In this document: positions 62,108 to 64,000 of the stretch, one piece after another
Position numbering within the stretch: the first letter of the stretch is position 1
How the letters are laid out: the number at the start of each line of letters is the position of its first letter
Source: Glandiceps talaboti
Taxonomy: Eukaryota > Hemichordata > Enteropneusta > Spengelidae
Reading direction: 5' to 3'
NCBI RefSeq assembly: GCF_964340395.1
Contig: NC_135561.1
Span: 3,236,501-3,300,500 of the forward strand
Length of the DNA: 64,000 nucleotides
The notes under the pieces: model-generated
The model's database searches: none
Told to the model about the DNA's origin: nothing
What the model saw: the letters and a program-made list of their open reading frames with translations, nothing else
Program-made: the position numbers and the translations under genes

Positions 62108-64000
62108 ATAGGTGAATCACAGTCACATCATCAGACTGGGAAATGGTGCTTAAATTGTCTTACATGTATATTCACTTTAGGTATCAATATTGCTACAAGC
62201 GGGATTGCCTCTCAAAGTAGCAACTACGGTAATGTCCATGCAGACAGAGCTATTGATGGTAATACCCAAAGTACATGGAGTGCGAATACTTGCTCTCATA
62301 CCAACAGCGACCAGGGTGCTTGGTGGAAAGTCGATCTAGGAAAGTCTTATGATGTATTCGGGGTCATTGTAACCAATCGTCAGGACTGCTGTAGTAAGTA
62401 GACCACACTGTGTCCATATTTATATTTTAGTCTGACTAGTACTTAAAATAAACTTGGTATTAAAAACGATTTAAAACTATATTGTGTATATTATCATTCA
62501 GTATGCAGTAAATCACATGCTGTCTATGACCTCATTGTAACTAATCGTCAGGACTCTATGTTGTATAGTTAGTAGTATGAAGTGAATGTATGTGTATGAT
62601 AGGGGATTGACTTCAGTCCTGCTCCAGTAAGTCGGAAGTTGACAATTAAACGCTAAAATGTTAGTTTTTAATGAGCGATATTAGTTCGTGTTATGAATTA
62701 TACACATTCCATTCATAAAATATTTATTTCTTCAAAATATCTTCTCCTTTTTCATTTTTCATGTATTAAAAGGGAATGTGTCCAAGTTCATACAGCTTCA
62801 ACTTTCTAGGATCTATCATTTCGTATGATATAAAGCGGGGGAAATAATGAGAACACATTGTTAAAAAGTACAGTATTTTTAGGCGCTTTAAAAACGTACT
62901 TACAGTATAATATATTAATAATAATCCATCGTTGTTTGCCTCGAGATAAGCTAGATGTATGTGTATGAAGAGAAAATATGGAAAGCATAGCCTGTTTATT
63001 CCACTTCGTGTCGTTAATTTTATGGCGTTACCAATATGACTCAAACATTCAGAATTACCATCATTTTTCTACTTTTTTCTTAAATCAAGTTTGCACAGGT
63101 ATAATATTTTAATGACATTATTATTCAGTATTTTTCATTTATTCAGCCAGAATATACTGGTATCTCTAGTCTTCGACTCGGAGTGAAAGTGCCTCTTTTC
63201 TCAGTTGTGTTTTCCTGGAATATCTAAACATTGATGCCCACTATTTTGCCGGTATCTGTTGATACATATGCTTGTCTTTAATGTGCCAATTCAAGCACTT
63301 TTACGAAAATACAAATATGTACACTTGCTATCTACAGGTGAACGAATACTGAATGCTGAAGTGAGAGTAGGAGACAGTGCGAACATTGGTGAAAATACCC
63401 GTTGCGGGGAGCTGGTTGGTGCGGATAGAATGAATGACGAAACATTGACTTTTGACTGTGATGGTCTTGTCAGTGGTCGGTACGTCAGTGTTCAACTGGT
63501 GGATCGAGCAGATTACCTGCATGTTTGTGAAGTGCAAGCCTTGGTCCCTCCACAACGTGCCAATGGTAGGTAGAGAAAATCAAATCAAATTAACCCAAAC
63601 AATCACCATCGACTTCACTTGTCAAAAGTGACAGGTATTATAGAAACCATTCATAAGCGATGAATGTTATCAATATTTGATGTTTGTACATGCTTTCTTA
63701 TATTCCTTGAGCTCATTCCCAATCACGACTTATTATGTAACTTTGACAAGTACAGAATTACAGAATTAAATAGAAAGCATTTCCATTTATATTTGTGTTT
63801 TAAGCTTCGTGAAGACTATATGTCGATAGGTGAATCACGGTCACTTCACCAGATATGGAAAAAGTGCTTAAATTCTTTTACATGTATTATCACCTTAGGT
63901 ATAAATGTTGCTACAACCGGAACTGCTTCTCAAAGTAGCAACTACGGCAGTGTCCAGGGCCATGCAGACAGAGCTATCGATGGTAATACCCAAAGTACAT
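56037..64000 (+). CDS. Secreted F-type (fucose-binding) lectin, multi-domain, 3' partial
   Basis: Exons: 56037-56096 (signal peptide, MRVFVPIRVIALVSFMLYTT), 57948-57963 (5 codons), 59098-59328, 61570-61791, 62181-62393, 63338-63565 and 63899 to the edge. Each fucolectin-type (F5/8C-related) domain is split over two exons, all joined in phase 1. Domains one and two are complete; a third begins at 63899. Each complete domain has the pattern H-x26-R-x-D-x4-R, from CSHTN to RQDCCSGR or RQDCCSER, whose His and Arg residues bind L-fucose in known F-type lectins, and the adjacent CC pair. Other hallmarks are SQSSNYGNVHADRAIDGNTQ, WWKVDLG and the closing YLHVCEVQ. The signal peptide plus lack of a membrane segment suggests secretion. 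A role in glycan recognition, perhaps immune, follows from the family. The start has a good context (gctgccATGA). Confidence 0.93.
57205..57322. repeat. (ATTT)n(GTTT)n microsatellite
   Basis: An ATTT run changes into GTTT, then back to ATTT. It lies in lectin intron 1, just after a copy of the gtttagggt repeat (57108-57190). Confidence 0.92.
58490..58750. mobile_element. Probable dispersed element with terminal hairpin
   Basis: It begins with the near-palindrome CCCACCTgaggtAGGTGGG. A cgtctgttcgtccgttcgtc tract follows, then about 170 bp of unique-looking sequence. This arrangement is typical of short non-autonomous elements in invertebrates; only this copy was seen in the window. Confidence 0.45.
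60685..60795. repeat. (TCTG)n microsatellite
   Basis: About 25 TCTG units lie in lectin intron 3. Opposite-strand open frames of RQTD repeats are artefacts. Confidence 0.95.
60855..61335. repeat. Degenerate tandem repeat of about 110-120 bp, 4 copies
   Basis: The recurring order is cctagcaac(aa)gacca, tccatagcaacag, tgatg, caacagggatggat, aagcattcaaaa. Copies are strongly diverged. It lies in lectin intron 3 directly after the TCTG run. Confidence 0.75.
62017..62106. repeat. (TG)n microsatellite
   Basis: About 44 TG units lie in lectin intron 4. The corresponding place in intron 6 (near 63795) lacks the run, so the microsatellite expanded, or was lost, after the two introns were duplicated. 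Confidence 0.95.

Noticed and set aside
61684-62115. Plus-strand 143-codon frame ending in a Val-Cys run
   Set aside because: Translation of the (TG)n microsatellite joined to an out-of-frame reading of lectin exon 4.

Overview
This window looks like nuclear genomic DNA of an animal, probably a marine invertebrate. It is AT-rich, the genes have many short exons with GT-AG introns, and simple repeats, minisatellites and small non-autonomous transposons are dense. F-type lectins are scarce in mammals but common in molluscs, echinoderms, hemichordates, amphioxus and fish, which fits an invertebrate. I cannot name the species. All gene models below were assembled by eye from splice signals, reading phase and remembered family sequences.

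Layout. (1) 285-13064, minus strand: sixteen exons of gamma-tubulin complex component 5 (TUBGCP5/GCP5). They join in frame to 811 codons; the C-terminal exons lie beyond the left edge. (2) 13065-13169: a 105-bp head-to-head promoter shared with the next gene. (3) 13170-17297, plus strand: a complete six-exon RPS8 gene encoding 208 residues. (4) 17298-37900: about 20 kb with no convincing coding gene, holding satellites, dispersed repeats and one possible promoter/first exon near 20.5 kb. (5) 37956-39748, minus strand: a possible short gene whose reading frame is unresolved, followed by a second promoter-like gap and a frame-disrupted plus-strand segment (40056-40435). Both sit between a SINE-like tail (36.7 kb) and a tRNA-like SINE head (41.6 kb). 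(6) 41975-42920: a 50-bp minisatellite directly upstream of (7) 43000-46741, plus strand: a mucin-like single-pass membrane protein with a 9-residue Thr/Ser-rich repeat, a transmembrane helix, a Cys-rich juxtamembrane motif and a short acidic tail; its first coding exon was not found. (8) 47-56 kb: a 61-bp satellite, a roughly 1.57-kb foldback-type element with long inverted arms, and a 79-bp satellite. (9) 56037 to the right edge, plus strand: a secreted F-type (fucose-binding) lectin with at least three tandem domains, each split over two exons, growing by recent tandem duplication.

The most unusual shared signal is repeated tandem duplication of exon ends together with their splice sites. 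It occurs at GCP5 exons 8 and 14, more weakly at exon 10, and at mucin exon 3 (one real donor plus about nine copies). GCP5 also has a tandem repeat inside a coding exon. Functionally, GCP5 (microtubule nucleation) and RPS8 (ribosome) are housekeeping genes. The mucin-like protein and the lectin are surface or secreted proteins of the kind seen in mucosal or innate recognition. I saw no evidence that the genes work as one pathway.
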